This document shows positions 9,176-18,671 of a stretch of 64,000 nt of DNA, piece by piece. A program made the position numbers and the translations under genes. The stretch's first letter is position 1. Each line of letters begins with the position of its first letter. The notes below the pieces were generated by a model, which did not search any database, was not told the origin of the DNA, and saw nothing but the letters and a program-made list of their open reading frames with translations. Origin of the DNA: Paraburkholderia antibiotica (lineage in GTDB: Bacteria; Pseudomonadota; Gammaproteobacteria; Burkholderiales; Burkholderiaceae). Location of the stretch: NCBI RefSeq assembly GCF_012927125.1, contig NZ_JABBFZ010000001.1, positions 496,001-560,000 on the forward strand. Reading direction: 5' to 3'.

Positions 9176-10222
9176 CTAGCGATACTGCCCCGCGTACTTC
9201 AGCACCTTGTCGACGTTGTCCTTCGTGATGAAACCCGGACCCGAGCCGATATTGCGCGGCCCGTACGATGGCGCGAGTCCGTAGGTCGCGAGCCGCTCCT
9301 TGAACTTCGGATTCGCCTGCAGCACTTCGCGGATCTTGACCGGATCGGTGGTGTGGTTCTTCTTCGCGATCGCGAGCACGGCGACCGGGATATAGCCCTG
9401 CAGATACGGCTGCTGGTCGATCGCGAACTGGATCGTGCCGTCCTGGATGCCCTTCGCGATGTCGCTATCGAAGTCGAACGTCGCGAACCAGATCTTGCCC
9501 GCGAGGCCCATCTGTTGCAGTGCCTTCAAGGTCGGATCGGCCGAGAGCGGCCCGAGCGTCAGCACCGCCTGGGTGTTCGGGTGATTGCGCAGGAACGCGC
9601 TGACTTTCGATTGCACGCCGGTCGGGTCCTGACCCGCGTCGAGCGTCGAGGTCTTGAAGTCGGCGCCGATCGCCTCCGCGAAACCCCGGCAGCGTTCGAA
9701 CGAAGCCGGGTTGGTCGCGTAGTGATTCACGCACAGGAACGACTTGATGCCGGCCGCTTTGGCCTTTTCGCCGGCCGCCTTGCCGGCCGCGAATTCGGGC
9801 TGGCCGACGTGCATGATCGCGCCGAGCTTCGCGCTTTGCTCTTCGGTGCCCGAATTGATCGTGACGAGCGGGATGTGCTTCTCGGTGACCTTGGAGATCG
9901 AACTCTTCAGCACGTCGAAATCGGCGATCGACACGATCACGCCGTCGTAGTTGCGTGCCGCCGCCTGTTCGACGAGGCGCGCCATGTCGGCGATGTCGCC
10001 GTTCGGCGGATTGCGGTAGTCGGTCTGAACGTTGAAGTCCTCGTCGGCCTGCTTGATCGCGTTCTTGATCGTGTTCCACCACGAATCCGAATCCGGCGCG
10101 TGGCTGATCAGCACGAAGTGGGCGTCGGCCGCGCGGGCGGCGGTGGCCGCGCCGAATCCCGTCGCCAACGTCAACGCCGTCACCAGAATCCTGAGCGTAG
10201 CCTTGCCTCTGCAAAGTCTCAT
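9176..10222 (-). CDS. periplasmic sugar-binding protein (inositol uptake)
   Basis: A 348-residue Peripla_BP_4-type solute-binding protein with a Sec signal peptide (basic MRLCRGK, hydrophobic core, cleavage near ARA-AD at about residue 30). The mature part has two periplasmic-binding lobes, e.g. NNAIKQADEDFNVQ-like first helix region, GVIVSIADFD and GKIWFATFDFDSDI. GGTGGAGA precedes the ATG. It is the first gene of the minus-strand operon, divergent from the RpiR regulator. By position it is the myo-inositol-binding protein (ibpA-like), but the ligand is not proven by sequence. Confidence 0.88.
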   Translation of the reverse strand: MRLCRGKATLRILVTALTLATGFGAATAARAADAHFVLISHAPDSDSWWNTIKNAIKQADEDFNVQTDYRNPPNGDIADMARLVEQAAARNYDGVIVSIADFDVLKSSISKVTEKHIPLVTINSGTEEQSAKLGAIMHVGQPEFAAGKAAGEKAKAAGIKSFLCVNHYATNPASFERCRGFAEAIGADFKTSTLDAGQDPTGVQSKVSAFLRNHPNTQAVLTLGPLSADPTLKALQQMGLAGKIWFATFDFDSDIAKGIQDGTIQFAIDQQPYLQGYIPVAVLAIAKKNHTTDPVKIREVLQANPKFKERLATYGLAPSYGPRNIGSGPGFITKDNVDKVLKYAGQYR

Positions 10223-10416
10223 TGTCTCCACCTTTCTCGGTCTGTCGTTCGTTATCGAGGAGAGCGGGTGGTGGGGGCGCGGGCCCGGTTTCGGGGCCGA
10301 TCGTAGCCGCCGGCGTGCGGATTTTCGCGCGGCGCGAAGCCGCCGCGACACCATCGCTCACGACCAAGAGTAGGTCATCTTCCGAGGCCTTGCAAAGAAA
10401 ATTTCACGTCAAATAA

Positions 10417-10438
10417 AAATGGAAAATACGTTCCATTT
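10417..10438. promoter_or_regulatory. putative IolR operator (GGAA-N6-TTCC)
   Basis: AAATGGAA and TTCCATTT form a perfect 8-bp inverted repeat around a 6-nt spacer. The core GGAA-N6-TTCC is the motif described for the RpiR-type inositol repressor IolR of rhizobia. It lies 15 bp upstream of the TATAAT box and covers the expected -35 position, where binding would block transcription of iolR and probably of the divergent operon. Confidence 0.7.
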
Positions 10439-10453
10439 GGTGGATGCGCTGCC

Positions 10454-10459
10454 TATAAT
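10454..10459 (+). promoter_or_regulatory. -10 box of iolR-iolG promoter
   Basis: A perfect TATAAT about 72 bp before the regulator's ATG. The hexamer 17 bp upstream (TTCCAT) is a poor -35 and is part of the operator palindrome, as expected for a regulated promoter. Confidence 0.55.
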
Positions 10460-10531
10460 CGGCAGCGTCGGACGTGTGTGGCGGTGAGCCGTGTGCGTCT
10501 GCCGCATTGCAGGAACACCCGAGAGGCAGTC

Positions 10532-11416
10532 ATGGCGGAACAGATCACCGAAGAAGCGATGCCGGGCGTCGACGAATTGATGCAGCGCATCGCGGATAAC
10601 TACGAGTCGCTGCCGCGGCAGTTGAAGAGCGTCGCGACGTATATCGAGCAGCACCGTTCGAGCGTGATGATGGACCGCACGAGCGACATCGCCGCGAGCT
10701 GCGGCGTGCATCCGTCGGCGGTCGTGCGCTTTGCGCAGCGCTTCGGCTTTTCCGGCTTCTCCGATCTGCAGGCGGTGTTTCGTCAGGCGTATACGGGGCA
10801 GGGCGTGTCGTCGCCGAGCTATCAGCAGCGCATCCGCAAGCTGATCGACGAGAAGCCCGGTAATTTGTCGGGCGGCGCGGTCGCGCGCGAGTTCATCGAC
10901 GCGTCGCGCGGCGGCCTTGAAGAACTCGCGGCGGGCCTCGACGACAAACAGTTCGACGCCGCCGTGAAGATGCTGCAACAGGCCGACAACATCTACGTGA
11001 TCGGCGTGCGGCGCTCGTTTCCCGTGGCGAGCTATATCGTCTATGCATTGCAGCACACGCATAAGCGCGTGCATCTGGTGTCCGGTTTCGGCGGTATGTA
11101 TCGCGAGCAGATCCGCAGCGTGCGCAAGGGCGACGTGGTGATCGCGATCAGCTTCGCGCCGTACGGCAAGGAGACGCAGTACTGTCTGCGCGTCGCGCAT
11201 CATCATCAGGCGAAGACGCTGGTTATTACGGATAGCCAACTATCGCCGCTCGCGCGCTACGCGAGCACGCAACTCTATGTGAAGGAAGGCAGCGCGTTCG
11301 CGTTCCGCTCGCTGACCAGCACGATCTGCCTGTGCCAGGCGTTGTTCATCGCGCTCGCGTACAAGCTCGAACTGAACGTTGAGGAATCCAACGACACCGG
11401 AGGCTACGATGACTGA
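10532..11416 (+). CDS. iolR: RpiR-family transcriptional regulator of inositol genes
   Basis: A 294-residue protein with an N-terminal HTH_6 domain (about residues 10-85; ASCGVHPSAVVRFAQRFGFSGFSDLQ) and a C-terminal SIS sugar-phosphate-binding domain (about 130-260; VIGVRRSFPVASY, KGDVVIAISFAPYGKET). The ATG was preferred to an upstream GTG at 10478 because GAGAGG precedes it and the upstream 18 codons look non-coding. It overlaps iolG by 8 nt. Location and the GGAA-N6-TTCC site make it the likely repressor of both operons, presumably induced by an inositol-derived phosphate; the symbol is assigned by context. Confidence 0.88.
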   Translation: MAEQITEEAMPGVDELMQRIADNYESLPRQLKSVATYIEQHRSSVMMDRTSDIAASCGVHPSAVVRFAQRFGFSGFSDLQAVFRQAYTGQGVSSPSYQQRIRKLIDEKPGNLSGGAVAREFIDASRGGLEELAAGLDDKQFDAAVKMLQQADNIYVIGVRRSFPVASYIVYALQHTHKRVHLVSGFGGMYREQIRSVRKGDVVIAISFAPYGKETQYCLRVAHHHQAKTLVITDSQLSPLARYASTQLYVKEGSAFAFRSLTSTICLCQALFIALAYKLELNVEESNDTGGYDD

Positions 11417-12425
11417 CGCGGCAAACACGATCGACGTCGCCGTATTCGGCGCGGGGCGCATCGGCAAGATCCATGCGGCGAATCTCGCGCGGCAGCCGGG
11501 CGTACGGCTCAAATACGTGGTCGACGTGAATCGCGAGGCGGCCGCGGCGCTCGCCGCGCAGCATGGCGCGCAGGTCGCGGATATCGACGGCGCGATCGGC
11601 GATGCGTCGATCGGTGCGACCGTGATCTGTTCGAGCACCGACACGCATGCGGACCTGATCGTGAAGTCGGCCGCGCAAAAGAAGCATGTTTTCTGCGAGA
11701 AGCCGGTCGATCTGACGCTGGAGCGTGCACGCGTGTGCGCGGAGGCGGTGGAGCGCGCGGGCGTGGTTTGCATGATCGGCTTTCAGCGCCGCTTCGATCC
11801 GACCTTCTCGGCGCTGAAGGCGCGTATCGACGCGGGAGAAATCGGCACGCCGGAAATGCTGGTCGTGACGAGCCGCGATCCGGGCGCGCCGCCGGTCGAG
11901 TACATCCGGCACTCGGGCGGCATCTTCAAGGACATGCTGATTCACGACTTCGACATCTTCCGCTGGATTCTCGACGACGAAGCCGACACGCTGCACGCCA
12001 CCGGCAGTTGCCTGTCCGATCCGGCGATCGCCGACGCGGGCGACATCGATTCGACCGCGGTGACGATCCGCACGAAGCGCGGCCGGCTGTGCCAGATCAA
12101 CACCGCGCGGCGCGCCGCGTACGGTTACGACCAGCGTTTCGAAGTGCTCGGCAGCACCGGCATGCTGCAGGCGGGCAACGTGCGGCCGACGGAGGTCACT
12201 GCGTACTCGACGACGGCAGTCTCGACCGACGTGCCCGAGGCGTTTTTTCTCGAACGTTATCGCGCGGCGTACGCGCTTGAAATCGCGCATTTCTTCGACG
12301 CGGTCACGCACGGCAAGCCGGTACGCACGACCGTCGCCGACGGCCTGAAAGCGCTCGAACTCGCGGAAGCCGCGACGCGCTCGTGGCGCGAAGGCCGCGC
12401 GATCCAGCTCGGCGAGGCCTCGTGA
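11409..12425 (+). CDS. iolG: inositol 2-dehydrogenase
   Basis: A 338-residue Gfo/Idh/MocA-family NAD-dependent dehydrogenase that oxidises myo-inositol to scyllo-inosose, the entry step. The Rossmann motif VFGAGRIGKIHAANL, the catalytic Lys in FCEKPVDL and the active-site segment KDMLIHDFDIFRW are present. GGAGG precedes the ATG, which overlaps the iolR stop by 8 nt; the stop shares one base with the next ATG (TGATG). This is one of two Gfo/Idh enzymes in tandem, and it is the better match to classical IolG. Confidence 0.9.
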   Translation: MTDAANTIDVAVFGAGRIGKIHAANLARQPGVRLKYVVDVNREAAAALAAQHGAQVADIDGAIGDASIGATVICSSTDTHADLIVKSAAQKKHVFCEKPVDLTLERARVCAEAVERAGVVCMIGFQRRFDPTFSALKARIDAGEIGTPEMLVVTSRDPGAPPVEYIRHSGGIFKDMLIHDFDIFRWILDDEADTLHATGSCLSDPAIADAGDIDSTAVTIRTKRGRLCQINTARRAAYGYDQRFEVLGSTGMLQAGNVRPTEVTAYSTTAVSTDVPEAFFLERYRAAYALEIAHFFDAVTHGKPVRTTVADGLKALELAEAATRSWREGRAIQLGEAS

Positions 12426-13456
12426 TGAAGCCCGCTGCCAGGCTGGTGCGCGTCGGCGTGGTCGGGCTCGGGCGGCTCGGCAAACGGCATGCGGAGAATC
12501 TTGCGTATCGCGTACCGGGCGCGGCCCTCGTTGCCGCGTGCAGTCCGCTGGAGGACGAACGTGCGTGGGCGCGCGACGCGCTGCCCGAGCCGCGTCTTTA
12601 TGCCGATTACGCGGCGTTGCTCGCCGATCCGCAGGTCGACGCGGTGTGGCTCGTCACGCCGTCGTCGCTGCACGCGCAGCAGATCGTCGACGCGTTGCGC
12701 GCGGGCAAGCATGTGTTCTGCGAAAAGCCGTTATCGCTCGACGTCGCCGAGTGCGAGCGCGTGCTGGCCGAAGCGGCGCGCTATCCGCACTTGCAGGCGA
12801 CGATCGGCTTCATGCGGCGCTTCGATCCGAGCTACAAGGACGCGTTCGACAGGATCGCGGCCGGCCAGATCGGCCGGCCGTTTCTCGTGCGCTCGCAGAC
12901 CACCGATCAGAACGACAACGACGGCTTCTTCGTGCGCTTCGCGGCGACCTCGGGCGGCATCTTTCTCGACTGCACCGTGCACGACATCGACGTGGCCCGG
13001 TGGCTGCTCGGCAAGCCGCGCGCGACGCGCGTGTTCGCGGCGGGCGCGGTCGCGCTGCACGATGGCCTGCGCGAATTCGGCGACGTCGACAATGGCGTCG
13101 CGATCTGCGAGTTCGAAGGCGGCCGGCTCGCGATGTTCTACGCGTCGCGCACGCAGGCGCACGGCAACGATTCGCACAGCGAAGTCATCGGTACGGCGGG
13201 CGGCCTGACGATCGGCCGCAATCCGCGTGCGAATCGCGTCGAGATCTACGATTCGACCGGCATCCGCAACGAATGCACGCCGAACTTTTTCGACCGTTTC
13301 GAGGACGCGTTCTTGCACGAAGCTCGCGCGTTCGTCGCGGCGGTGCAGGGTGGGGCGGAGCAGACTGGCGCGGGTCTCGCCGATGCGCTCGAAGCGACGC
13401 GCATTGGTGTCGCGTTGCGCGAGTCGCTGCACAGCGGGCAGGCGGTGGTGTTGTAG
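12425..13456 (+). CDS. second Gfo/Idh/MocA-family oxidoreductase (inositol dehydrogenase-like)
   Basis: A 343-residue paralogue of the preceding enzyme, with VVGLGRLGKRHAENL, FCEKPLSL and LDCTVHDIDVARWLLG at the equivalent positions, so cofactor binding and catalysis look intact. Its start overlaps the iolG stop by one base, and it is co-transcribed with iolR-iolG. Tandem Gfo/Idh enzymes in inositol loci often act on other stereoisomers (scyllo-, D-chiro-inositol) or reduce inosose with NADPH; which applies here cannot be read from sequence. Confidence 0.85.
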   Translation: MKPAARLVRVGVVGLGRLGKRHAENLAYRVPGAALVAACSPLEDERAWARDALPEPRLYADYAALLADPQVDAVWLVTPSSLHAQQIVDALRAGKHVFCEKPLSLDVAECERVLAEAARYPHLQATIGFMRRFDPSYKDAFDRIAAGQIGRPFLVRSQTTDQNDNDGFFVRFAATSGGIFLDCTVHDIDVARWLLGKPRATRVFAAGAVALHDGLREFGDVDNGVAICEFEGGRLAMFYASRTQAHGNDSHSEVIGTAGGLTIGRNPRANRVEIYDSTGIRNECTPNFFDRFEDAFLHEARAFVAAVQGGAEQTGAGLADALEATRIGVALRESLHSGQAVVL

Positions 13457-13560
13457 TGGCGTGCGCCGCTGCACGCGCCGGCGGCAATAGCGCGCCTGCT
13501 GTAGAATTTGGCCCTCAGTCCGGCGTCGTCAGCGACGCCTCGTCCCGAAGGTCATCGTCG

Positions 13561-13794
13561 ATGCAAATTCAGATTCACAAGGAAGTCGATGCGCGCGGGC
13601 TCATGTGCCCGCTGCCCATCCTGCGCGCCAAGAAGGCGCTCGCCGACATGGAAAGCGGCCAGATTCTCAAGGTGCTCGCCACCGATCCCGGCTCGCAGCG
13701 CGATTTCGCCGCGTTCGCGAAGCAGACCGGCAACGAGATCGTCGAAAGCTCGGCGCAAGACAAGGTGTTCACGTTCCTGATGCGGCGCCGTTGA
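13561..13794 (+). CDS. tusA: TusA-family sulfurtransferase
   Basis: A 77-residue TusA/SirA-like protein with the CPxP motif (C16-P-L-P19) in DARGLMCPLPILRAKKAL. TusA relays sulfur from cysteine desulfurase to tRNA thiolation and molybdenum cofactor enzymes. It starts 104 bp after the inositol genes; a TAGAAT at 13502-13507 could be its own -10 box. It ends before a bidirectional terminator shared with galU. Family members differ in pathway, so the symbol is by similarity only. Confidence 0.85.
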   Translation: MQIQIHKEVDARGLMCPLPILRAKKALADMESGQILKVLATDPGSQRDFAAFAKQTGNEIVESSAQDKVFTFLMRRR

Positions 13795-13852
13795 GCGGTC
13801 CTGCCCTGAGCGGCCCCACTGGTATTCGGTAAAAAAATCCGCGTCATGTAAA

Positions 13853-13890
13853 AAGAAGGCGCTGTTCCCGTGAGGGGACAGCGCCTTCTT
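13853..13890. terminator. bidirectional terminator between tusA and galU
   Basis: AAGAAGGCGCTGT pairs with ACAGCGCCTTCTT around a loop that can pair further (TCCC/GGGG). An A-run on the left and T-rich sequence on the right let it serve both convergent genes. Confidence 0.8.
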
Positions 13891-13938
13891 CGTTCCAGCC
13901 TGCGGGCGGCCCGTTGGCCGCCGTGCTGTGCTGAACCG

Positions 13939-14820
13939 TCAGCCTTCGAGAACCGGCGAGCGGGTGCGCAGATATTCGTCGAAATCGGCGGCCACTTCCG
14001 GGTGACGCAGCGCGAACTCGACCGTCGCCTTCAGATAGCCGAGCTTGCTGCCGCAGTCGAAACGCGTGCCGTGGTACTTGTACGCGAGCACCTGTTCGTC
14101 GGCGAGCAGCGACTGGATCGCGTCCGTCAGCTGCAGTTCACCGCCCGCGCCCGGCTTGATCGAGCGCAGATGATCGAAGATGCGCGGCTTGAGCACGTAG
14201 CGGCCCACCACGCCAAGGTTCGACGGCGCCACGCTCGGTTCCGGCTTCTCGACGATGCCCGACATCTTGATGATCGAGTCTTCCCATTCCTTGCCGTCGA
14301 CGATCCCGTACGACTTGGTGTCTTCCGGTGGAATCTCTTCGACGCCGATCACCGAGCTGTGATAGTGATCGAACACCTCGATCATCTGCGTCATCACGGG
14401 CGGCTTGCCGTACAGCAAGTCGTCCGCGAGGATCACCGCGAACGGGTTGTCGCCCACCAGCTTTTCCGCGCACAGCACCGCGTGGCCGAGACCGAGCGCT
14501 TCGGCCTGACGGACGTAGAAGCAATCGACGTGGCTCGGCTTGATGCTGCGCACCAGTTCGAGCAGCTTGGCTTTGCCGCGTGCCTCGAGTTCAGCTTCGA
14601 TCTCATAGGATTTGTCGAAATGGTCTTCGATCGCGCGCTTGCTGCGGCCCGTCACGAAGATCATTTCGGTGATGCCGGCCGCCATCGCCTCTTCCACCGC
14701 GTACTGAATCAGCGGCTTGTCGACGATCGGCAGCATTTCTTTCGGGCTCGCCTTCGTGGCCGGGAGGAACCGGGTGCCAAGACCGGCTACCGGAAATACC
14801 GCCTTCGTAACTTTAAGCAT
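13939..14820 (-). CDS. galU: UTP--glucose-1-phosphate uridylyltransferase
   Basis: A 293-residue nucleotidyltransferase that makes UDP-glucose for exopolysaccharide, LPS and trehalose synthesis. The start [26 protein letters not shown] is the GalU signature; VIEKPEP-like [15 protein letters not shown] and [10 protein letters not shown] complete the active site. AGGG lies upstream of the ATG. It is followed by the shared terminator and preceded by valS on the same strand, about 66 bp away. Confidence 0.95.
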   Translation of the reverse strand: MLKVTKAVFPVAGLGTRFLPATKASPKEMLPIVDKPLIQYAVEEAMAAGITEMIFVTGRSKRAIEDHFDKSYEIEAELEARGKAKLLELVRSIKPSHVDCFYVRQAEALGLGHAVLCAEKLVGDNPFAVILADDLLYGKPPVMTQMIEVFDHYHSSVIGVEEIPPEDTKSYGIVDGKEWEDSIIKMSGIVEKPEPSVAPSNLGVVGRYVLKPRIFDHLRSIKPGAGGELQLTDAIQSLLADEQVLAYKYHGTRFDCGSKLGYLKATVEFALRHPEVAADFDEYLRTRSPVLEG

Positions 14821-14886
14821 GTGATTACCCTGAGTCCTCTGGTTTAAGTCCTTGCCCGCCGGTGAGGGGCGGGCAAGACACGTCGA

Positions 14887-17766
14887 TCAGACCGGCAAGC
14901 GAGCCAGTTGGGCTTTCAGCTTGCCGACGGTGGCTTCGAAATCGGCGAGCCGTTTCTGTTCCTGTTCCACGACCACCGGCGGCGCCTTCGCGACGAAGCT
15001 TTCATTTTGCAGCTTGCCGTTGCATTTGGCGATTTCGTTGGTGAGGCGCGCGATCTCTTTCGACAGGCGTTCGCGTTCGACCGCCACGTCGATTTCGACC
15101 TTCAAGACGAGCTTGTCGCTCCCTACGATAGCAATCGGCGCGCCATCCGCCTGCGCGTCGAGTGCCGCTTCGTCGGCGATGATCTGCACTTCGGACAAAC
15201 GCGCCAGCGCCTGAGCGTAAGGTGCGAAAGTGCGCAGGCGCTCCGCGTTGCCGGTGGCCAGCAAAGGCACCTTGACCGCGGGCGACAGGTTCATCTCGCC
15301 GCGCAGATTCCGGCATGCGTCGATCACCGCCTTGAGGTCGGCCGCCCACTGTTCGGCTGCTTCGTCGAGCTTCGACGGCTCCGCGATGGGGTACGGCTGC
15401 ACCATGATGGACGCTTCGCCATCGATTTTGCCTTCGGGATAGCGTCCGGCGAGCGGCGCCACTTTCTGCCACAGCGCTTCGGTGATGAACGGGATCACCG
15501 GATGCGCGAGGCGCAGCACCGTCTCGAGCACGCGCAGCAGTGTACGGCGCGTCGCGCGCTGCTGGTTCGGCTGACCCGTCTGGATCTGAACCTTGGCGAG
15601 CTCGAGATACCAGTCACAATATTCGTCCCAGACGAACTTGTATATGGCGTTGGCCACATTGTCGAAGCGATAGTCGGCAAAACCCTTGGCGACGTCCGCT
15701 TCGACGCGCTGCAGTTGCGACACGATCCAGCGGTCCGCCGGCGAGAAATGCAGATGGCCGTCCGGGCCGCATTCGCCGCATTGCGACGGCTGACCGAAGC
15801 CGCAGTCCTGGCCTTCGCAGTTCATCAGCACGAAGCGCGTGGCGTTCCACAGCTTGTTGCAGAAGTTGCGATAGCCCTCGCAGCGCGCGAGGTCGAAGTT
15901 GATGTTGCGCCCGAGCGTGGCCATCGACGCCATCGTGAAGCGCAGCGCGTCGGTGCCGAAGGCGGGGATGCCGTCCGGGAATTCCTTGCGGGTCTTCTTC
16001 TCGATCGACGCGGCCTGCTTCGGGTTCATCAGGCCGGTGGTGCGCTTCGCGACCAGCGCGTCGAGGTCGATGCCGTCGACGATATCGATCGGGTCGAGCG
16101 TGTTGCCCTTGCTCTTCGACATCTTCTGGCCTTCGGCGTCGCGCACGAGGCCGTGCACGTAGACCGTGTCGAACGGCACCTTGCCGGTGAAGTGCGTGGT
16201 CATCATGACCATGCGCGCGACCCAGAAGAAGATGATGTCGAAGCCGGTGACCAGCACCGACGACGGCATGAAGTGCTTCAGATCTTCCGTTTCGTTCGGC
16301 CAGCCGAGCGACGAGAACGGCACCAGCGCCGACGAGAACCACGTGTCGAGCACGTCGTCGTCGCGCTTCAGCGAGCCGGTGTAGCCGGCCGCGGCGGCCT
16401 TCGCGCGCGCGTCTTCTTCGTTCTTCGCGACGAACACTTCGCCGTTTTCGCCGTACCACGCCGGAATCTGATGACCCCACCACAGCTGGCGCGAGATACA
16501 CCAGTCCTGGATGTTTTCGAGCCACTGGTAGTACGTGGTGGTCCAGTTTTCCGGCACGAACCTGATCTGGCCGTTGCGGACCACGTCGAGCGCGGTTTCG
16601 GCGATCGATTTACCCGGATTGAACGTGCCCTCCGGTGCCGGCTTGCTCATCGCGACGAACCACTGGTCGGTCAGCATCGGCTCGATGACGACCCCGGTGC
16701 GGTCGCCGCGCGGCACCATCAGCTTGTGCGGCTTCACCGATTCGAGCACGCCGAGCGCTTCGAGATCGGCGACGACCTGCTTGCGGGCTTCGAAACGGTC
16801 GAGACCGCGGTATTTTTCGGGCGCGTTGTCGTTGATCTTCGCGTCGAGCGTGAGGATTTCGATTTGCGGCAGCTTGTGGCGCAGGCCGACCTGGTAGTCG
16901 TTGAAATCGTGCGCGGGCGTGACCTTGACGACGCCGGTGCCGAACTCGCGGTCGACGTAGTCGTCGGCGATGACGGGCACTTCGCGGTTCGACAGCGGCA
17001 GCGTGACGGTCTTGCCGATCAGGTGGGCGTAGCGCTCGTCTTCCGGGTGGACCATCACGGCGGTGTCGCCGAGCATGGTTTCCGGACGCGTGGTGGCGAC
17101 GGTCAGATGACCCGAGCCGTCGGTGAGCGGATACTGGATGTGCCACAGGTGGCCGTTTTCTTCCTCGCTGACCACTTCGAGGTCGGACACCGCGGTGAGC
17201 AGCACCGGGTCCCAGTTGACGAGACGCTTGCCGCGATAGATCAGGCCCTGTTCATACAGGCGTACGAACACGTCGCGCACGGCGGCCGACATCTTGTCGT
17301 CCATCGTGAAGTATTCGCGCGACCAGTCGATCGACGCGCCGAGACGGCGCACCTGATTCGTGATGGTCGAGCCCGACTGCTGCTTCCATTCCCACACGCG
17401 TTCGACGAACTTCTCGCGGCCGAGGTCATGGCGAGACACGCCCTGCGCATCGAGTTGCCGTTCGACGACGATCTGCGTGGCGATACCCGCGTGGTCGGTG
17501 CCCGGCACCCACAGCGTGTTCTCGCCGAGCATGCGGTGATAGCGGGTGAGACCGTCCATGATGGTCTGGTTGAACGCGTGGCCCATGTGCAGCGTGCCGG
17601 TGACGTTCGGCGGCGGCAACTGGATCGAGAAATCCTTACGGTTGGCGTCGAAGGAGGGCGCGGCGTACGCGCGCTTTTCCCATTCAGGGCCCCAATGGGC
17701 TTCGATGGTGTGGGGTTCGAAGCTTTTTGCAAGCGTCGAGGTCGGGTCGCTCGGGGTGTCGCTCAT
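14887..17766 (-). CDS. valS: valyl-tRNA synthetase
   Basis: A 959-residue class I synthetase charging tRNA-Val. It shows the HIGH-type motif in [15 protein letters not shown], the CP1 editing domain (e.g. [13 protein letters not shown]), KMSKSKGN and a C-terminal coiled-coil arm (residues ~890-959, rich in [16 protein letters not shown]). The start [16 protein letters not shown] matches the family; a 60-codon open extension upstream comes from the neighbouring repeat element and is excluded by a TATAAT box lying inside it. No strong ribosome binding site precedes the ATG. Confidence 0.95.
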   Translation of the reverse strand: MSDTPSDPTSTLAKSFEPHTIEAHWGPEWEKRAYAAPSFDANRKDFSIQLPPPNVTGTLHMGHAFNQTIMDGLTRYHRMLGENTLWVPGTDHAGIATQIVVERQLDAQGVSRHDLGREKFVERVWEWKQQSGSTITNQVRRLGASIDWSREYFTMDDKMSAAVRDVFVRLYEQGLIYRGKRLVNWDPVLLTAVSDLEVVSEEENGHLWHIQYPLTDGSGHLTVATTRPETMLGDTAVMVHPEDERYAHLIGKTVTLPLSNREVPVIADDYVDREFGTGVVKVTPAHDFNDYQVGLRHKLPQIEILTLDAKINDNAPEKYRGLDRFEARKQVVADLEALGVLESVKPHKLMVPRGDRTGVVIEPMLTDQWFVAMSKPAPEGTFNPGKSIAETALDVVRNGQIRFVPENWTTTYYQWLENIQDWCISRQLWWGHQIPAWYGENGEVFVAKNEEDARAKAAAAGYTGSLKRDDDVLDTWFSSALVPFSSLGWPNETEDLKHFMPSSVLVTGFDIIFFWVARMVMMTTHFTGKVPFDTVYVHGLVRDAEGQKMSKSKGNTLDPIDIVDGIDLDALVAKRTTGLMNPKQAASIEKKTRKEFPDGIPAFGTDALRFTMASMATLGRNINFDLARCEGYRNFCNKLWNATRFVLMNCEGQDCGFGQPSQCGECGPDGHLHFSPADRWIVSQLQRVEADVAKGFADYRFDNVANAIYKFVWDEYCDWYLELAKVQIQTGQPNQQRATRRTLLRVLETVLRLAHPVIPFITEALWQKVAPLAGRYPEGKIDGEASIMVQPYPIAEPSKLDEAAEQWAADLKAVIDACRNLRGEMNLSPAVKVPLLATGNAERLRTFAPYAQALARLSEVQIIADEAALDAQADGAPIAIVGSDKLVLKVEIDVAVERERLSKEIARLTNEIAKCNGKLQNESFVAKAPPVVVEQEQKRLADFEATVGKLKAQLARLPV

Positions 17767-17809
17767 GTTTCTGGTTAAAAGCCGGTTTTTTGGATTCGGA
17801 GAATGGTTG

Positions 17810-17815
17810 ATTATA
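17810..17815 (-). promoter_or_regulatory. -10 box of valS
   Basis: A perfect TATAAT on the minus strand, about 45 bp before the valS ATG. No good -35 hexamer is seen 16-18 bp upstream, where the repeat element begins. Confidence 0.45.
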
Positions 17816-17839
17816 GCTGGAGGAGGTTTTTCGCCGTTC

Positions 17840-18552
17840 GGCGCTTTTCTTGTCGTTCTGGCTTGGTTGGCCTTTCCTTGTTGTGTTATCGGTCTATTAG
17901 CGTTGCCCCTGTGCGGGGCGGCACCTACTTTCTTTGCTTGCTGCAAAGAAAGTAGGCAAAGAAAGCAGCTTCACACCGCTAATTCTTAAGCGGGCACCCC
18001 GGTCAACCACCGGTAGTGGTGCATCTGGAATCTGTCACCTCGCACACTCCCCGTTCGTGACAAGGCAGTCATCCTTCCGGCGACGCTACGCGCGCCGAAG
18101 CCCCGGTCACCAACCATCGGTCGTTTCGGCATGTCGCCAGGAGCAAGCCCGGCTTAACCGATTGGTTGTTTTGGTGTGTCACTACGCACGGCCTTGATCT
18201 CACCACCGGTCTCCGGGGCGGCTGGCCGAGGCGCAGCCGACGGCCCCCACAGAGCAACCAACCCCACTGGTTTCCCAGGCAGACCCGTCCACGACGCACG
18301 CAGTGCGCAGTGGGAAGCATGACGGCTTTGTCACTACCGTCGAATGTGCGAGGGCACAGATTCCAGATGCACCACTACTCCCTCCAAGCCAGGGGACCCA
18401 CTTAAGAGCTTGCGGTGTGAAGCTGCTTTCTTTGCCTACTTTCTTTGCAGCAGGCAAAGAAAGTAGGTGCCGCCCCGCACAGGGGCAACGCTAATAGACC
18501 AATAACACTGCAAGGAAAGGCCAACCAAGCCAGAACAACGAAAAAAGCGCCG
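17840..18552. repeat. long inverted-repeat element between valS and uvrD
   Basis: Two 125-bp arms (17855-17979 and 18412-18536) are inverted copies with about 4 mismatches; weaker similarity extends each arm to about 240 bp (17840-18077 and 18312-18552). Each arm holds a perfect 14-bp palindrome, CCTACTTTCTTTGC / GCAAAGAAAGTAGG (17924-17956 and 18435-18467). The central 230 bp or so shows no convincing gene; open frames here are repeat artefacts. The unit looks like a multicopy, non-coding intergenic element; similar palindromes are remembered from Burkholderia/Paraburkholderia genomes but copy number cannot be checked here. Confidence 0.75.
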
Positions 18553-18594
18553 CCCCGCCCAAGGGGCACCAACAAAGCCAGAACAACGAAAAAA
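18527..18594. repeat. 20-bp direct repeat upstream of uvrD
   Basis: AAGCCAGAACAACGAAAAAA occurs at 18527-18546 and again at 18575-18594, with related C-rich sequence after each, giving a degenerate 48-bp tandem duplication at the edge of the inverted-repeat element. Confidence 0.7.
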
Positions 18595-18636
18595 CCAGGC
18601 CAAGCCCTGCCCAAGGGCAACCCCTCCCTTGGGGCA

Positions 18637-18642
18637 TATAAT
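18637..18642 (+). promoter_or_regulatory. -10 box of uvrD
   Basis: TATAAT 30 bp before the uvrD ATG, directly after a short hairpin (TGCCCAAGGG/CCCTTGGGGCA with one bulge). No clear -35 hexamer. Confidence 0.45.
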
Positions 18643-18671
18643 GTTGGTCGCTCTGCCGTCCGCCAGAAAAA

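Larger units (their letters stand above)
10223..10531. promoter_or_regulatory. divergent control region of the inositol locus
   Basis: This 309-bp gap separates the importer operon and the iolR-iolG operon. It contains an AT-rich block at about 10390-10440, an IolR-type palindrome and a TATAAT box for the plus strand. A minus-strand promoter must also lie here, but I could not find one with good -35 and -10 boxes. Confidence 0.6.

Noticed and set aside
17767..17946. 60-residue N-terminal extension of valS
   Set aside because: It is encoded by the repeat element and contains the likely valS -10 box; the family start is at 17766.
18069..18457. Small open frames inside the valS-uvrD element
   Set aside because: They run through the inverted-repeat arms, differ between the arms and lack start signals; the element looks non-coding.
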